DNA of 23,977 bases from Porphyromonadaceae bacterium UBA7207 (GTDB lineage Bacteria > Bacteroidota > Bacteroidia > Bacteroidales > Muribaculaceae): positions 1-23,977 of the forward strand of contig DKUJ01000015.1 in the NCBI GenBank assembly GCA_002490635.1. Direction: 5' to 3'. Shown in pieces: positions 23,071 through 23,977 of this stretch (position 1 is the stretch's first letter; each line of letters starts with the position of its first letter). The notes under the pieces were generated by a model. It saw nothing but the letters and a program-made list of their open reading frames with translations, was not told where the DNA came from and made no database searches. The position numbers were made by a program, and so were the translations under genes.

Positions 23071-23943
23071 ATGCCGCGAATCATCCCGCCCTCCGAGTTC
23101 ATAATAAACTCCGACGGCAGCGTTTTCCACCTCCACCTGCTGCCGGAACAGCTTACCGACCGTATTATCCTGGTCGGCGACCCTGCCCGTGTGAACATGG
23201 TAGCCGAATTCTTCGATACCAGAACATTCGAGGTTTCTTCCCGTGAATTCCACACCATCGGTGGCACCTACCGTGGAAAACCCATAATGTGCCTCAGCCA
23301 CGGAATCGGCCCTGACAACATCGATATAGTGATCAACGAACTCGATGCCCTTGCAAACGTGGACTTCGCCACCCGTGAAGTTCGCGACAAACTGCGCAGC
23401 CTCACAATGGTGCGCATAGGCACTTCCGGCGCACTGCAGCCGGAAATAACACTGGGCACACCGGTTATCGCCGCCATGTCGGCCGGCTTCGACGGAGTGC
23501 TGAACTACTATGCAGGGAGAAACGAAGTCGCCCATAGCGACATCGAAGAAGCTTTCTGCGAGGCAACAGGCTGGAACCCTCTATGGGCCAAGCCATATTT
23601 CGTCGACGCCGACGCCTCACTGGTCGACCGGATAGGTGGCGACGACATGATGCGAGGCATAACAATCAGCGCAGTGGGCTTCTATGGCCCCCAGGGGCGC
23701 TGCCTGCGTATGCCGCTGGCAAATCCCGACCTCAACGAGCGCATCGAGAAATTCGAATTCAACGGAAAGCGGATAACAAACTACGAAATGGAAAGCGCGC
23801 CTCTGGCCGGTCTTGGCCGCCTCATGGGACACCAATGCATGACCGTGTGCTCCATTATCGCAAACCGATACAACAACAAAGCAAACCCGAATTATAAGTC
23901 GGGAATCCGCGATCTAATAGCCACTGTGCTGGATCGCATCTGA
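23071..23943 (+). CDS. Nucleoside phosphorylase (uridine phosphorylase-like)
   Basis: The 290-residue enzyme belongs to the PNP/UDP phosphorylase family, which cleaves nucleosides with phosphate to give free base and ribose 1-phosphate. The phosphate-binding VGDPAR (D37, R40), HGIGPDNIDIVINEL, MVRIGTSGAL (R115) and YEMES (M240, E241, nucleoside binding) are all present. It is longer than the roughly 250 residues of E. coli Udp because of an N-terminal extension, PRIIPPSEFIINSDGS, seen in Bacteroidetes members. ATG 23071 starts this segment; the frame is open further upstream only as an overlap with dprA. It begins 52 nt after dprA. Uridine is the likely but unproven substrate. Confidence 0.88.
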   Translation: MPRIIPPSEFIINSDGSVFHLHLLPEQLTDRIILVGDPARVNMVAEFFDTRTFEVSSREFHTIGGTYRGKPIMCLSHGIGPDNIDIVINELDALANVDFATREVRDKLRSLTMVRIGTSGALQPEITLGTPVIAAMSAGFDGVLNYYAGRNEVAHSDIEEAFCEATGWNPLWAKPYFVDADASLVDRIGGDDMMRGITISAVGFYGPQGRCLRMPLANPDLNERIEKFEFNGKRITNYEMESAPLAGLGRLMGHQCMTVCSIIANRYNNKANPNYKSGIRDLIATVLDRI

Positions 23944-23977
23944 AAACTTGCGCCATACACACGATAAGCGGCGGCTC

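Overview
The window looks like the chromosome of a Bacteroidales bacterium, probably a gut Muribaculaceae-type genome; the family assignment is inference. The support is: DUF4421, DUF6089 and DUF6242 proteins; a DUF6089-uppS-bamA-ompH-ompH cluster; an OmpA with a Bacteroidales-style signal peptide; and promoters that fit the Bacteroidetes pattern TTTG-N19-21-TAnnTTTG. GC is high (35 to 37 of 60 bases in hand-counted core lines), except in the restriction-modification island (17 to 30 of 60).

Layout. Positions 1-42 (minus) hold the first 14 codons of a YciI-like gene, divergent from 292-4821. That run is a tight operon: a patatin/beta-barrel phospholipase, a short SSB, a membrane-anchored zinc peptidase and ribD. 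Positions 4933-7600 are an AT-rich, three-gene DpnII-like system for GATC: Dam/DpnM-type methylase, DpnII-type nuclease, then DpnA-type methylase. It meets a minus-strand ompA (7721-8929) and a DUF4421 gene (9185-10240), each followed by its own hairpin terminator.

Positions 10369-14244 form a second tight plus-strand run: pyrE, an SRPBCC-like protein, a TTG-start lipoprotein with a degenerate Rieske-like C-terminus, an SGNH hydrolase and an AlgI-like MBOAT acyltransferase. The last two form a probable envelope or polysaccharide O-acylation pair. Positions 14382-20665 read as an envelope operon (DUF6242 lipoprotein, DUF6089 barrel, uppS, bamA, ompH). A second ompH (20853-21398) has two tandem promoters and a strong hairpin terminator. 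An acyl-CoA thioesterase, dprA and a nucleoside phosphorylase follow at 21470-23943.

Most of the window is housekeeping and envelope biogenesis: undecaprenyl lipid synthesis, outer-membrane protein assembly with periplasmic chaperones, and outer-membrane lipid or polysaccharide modification. The accessory part is the GATC system. Its single-strand-type methylase suggests a link to uptake of foreign DNA, and DprA is encoded in the same window. No gap between genes exceeds 300 bases. I see no tRNA, rRNA, CRISPR array, intact insertion sequence or transposase.
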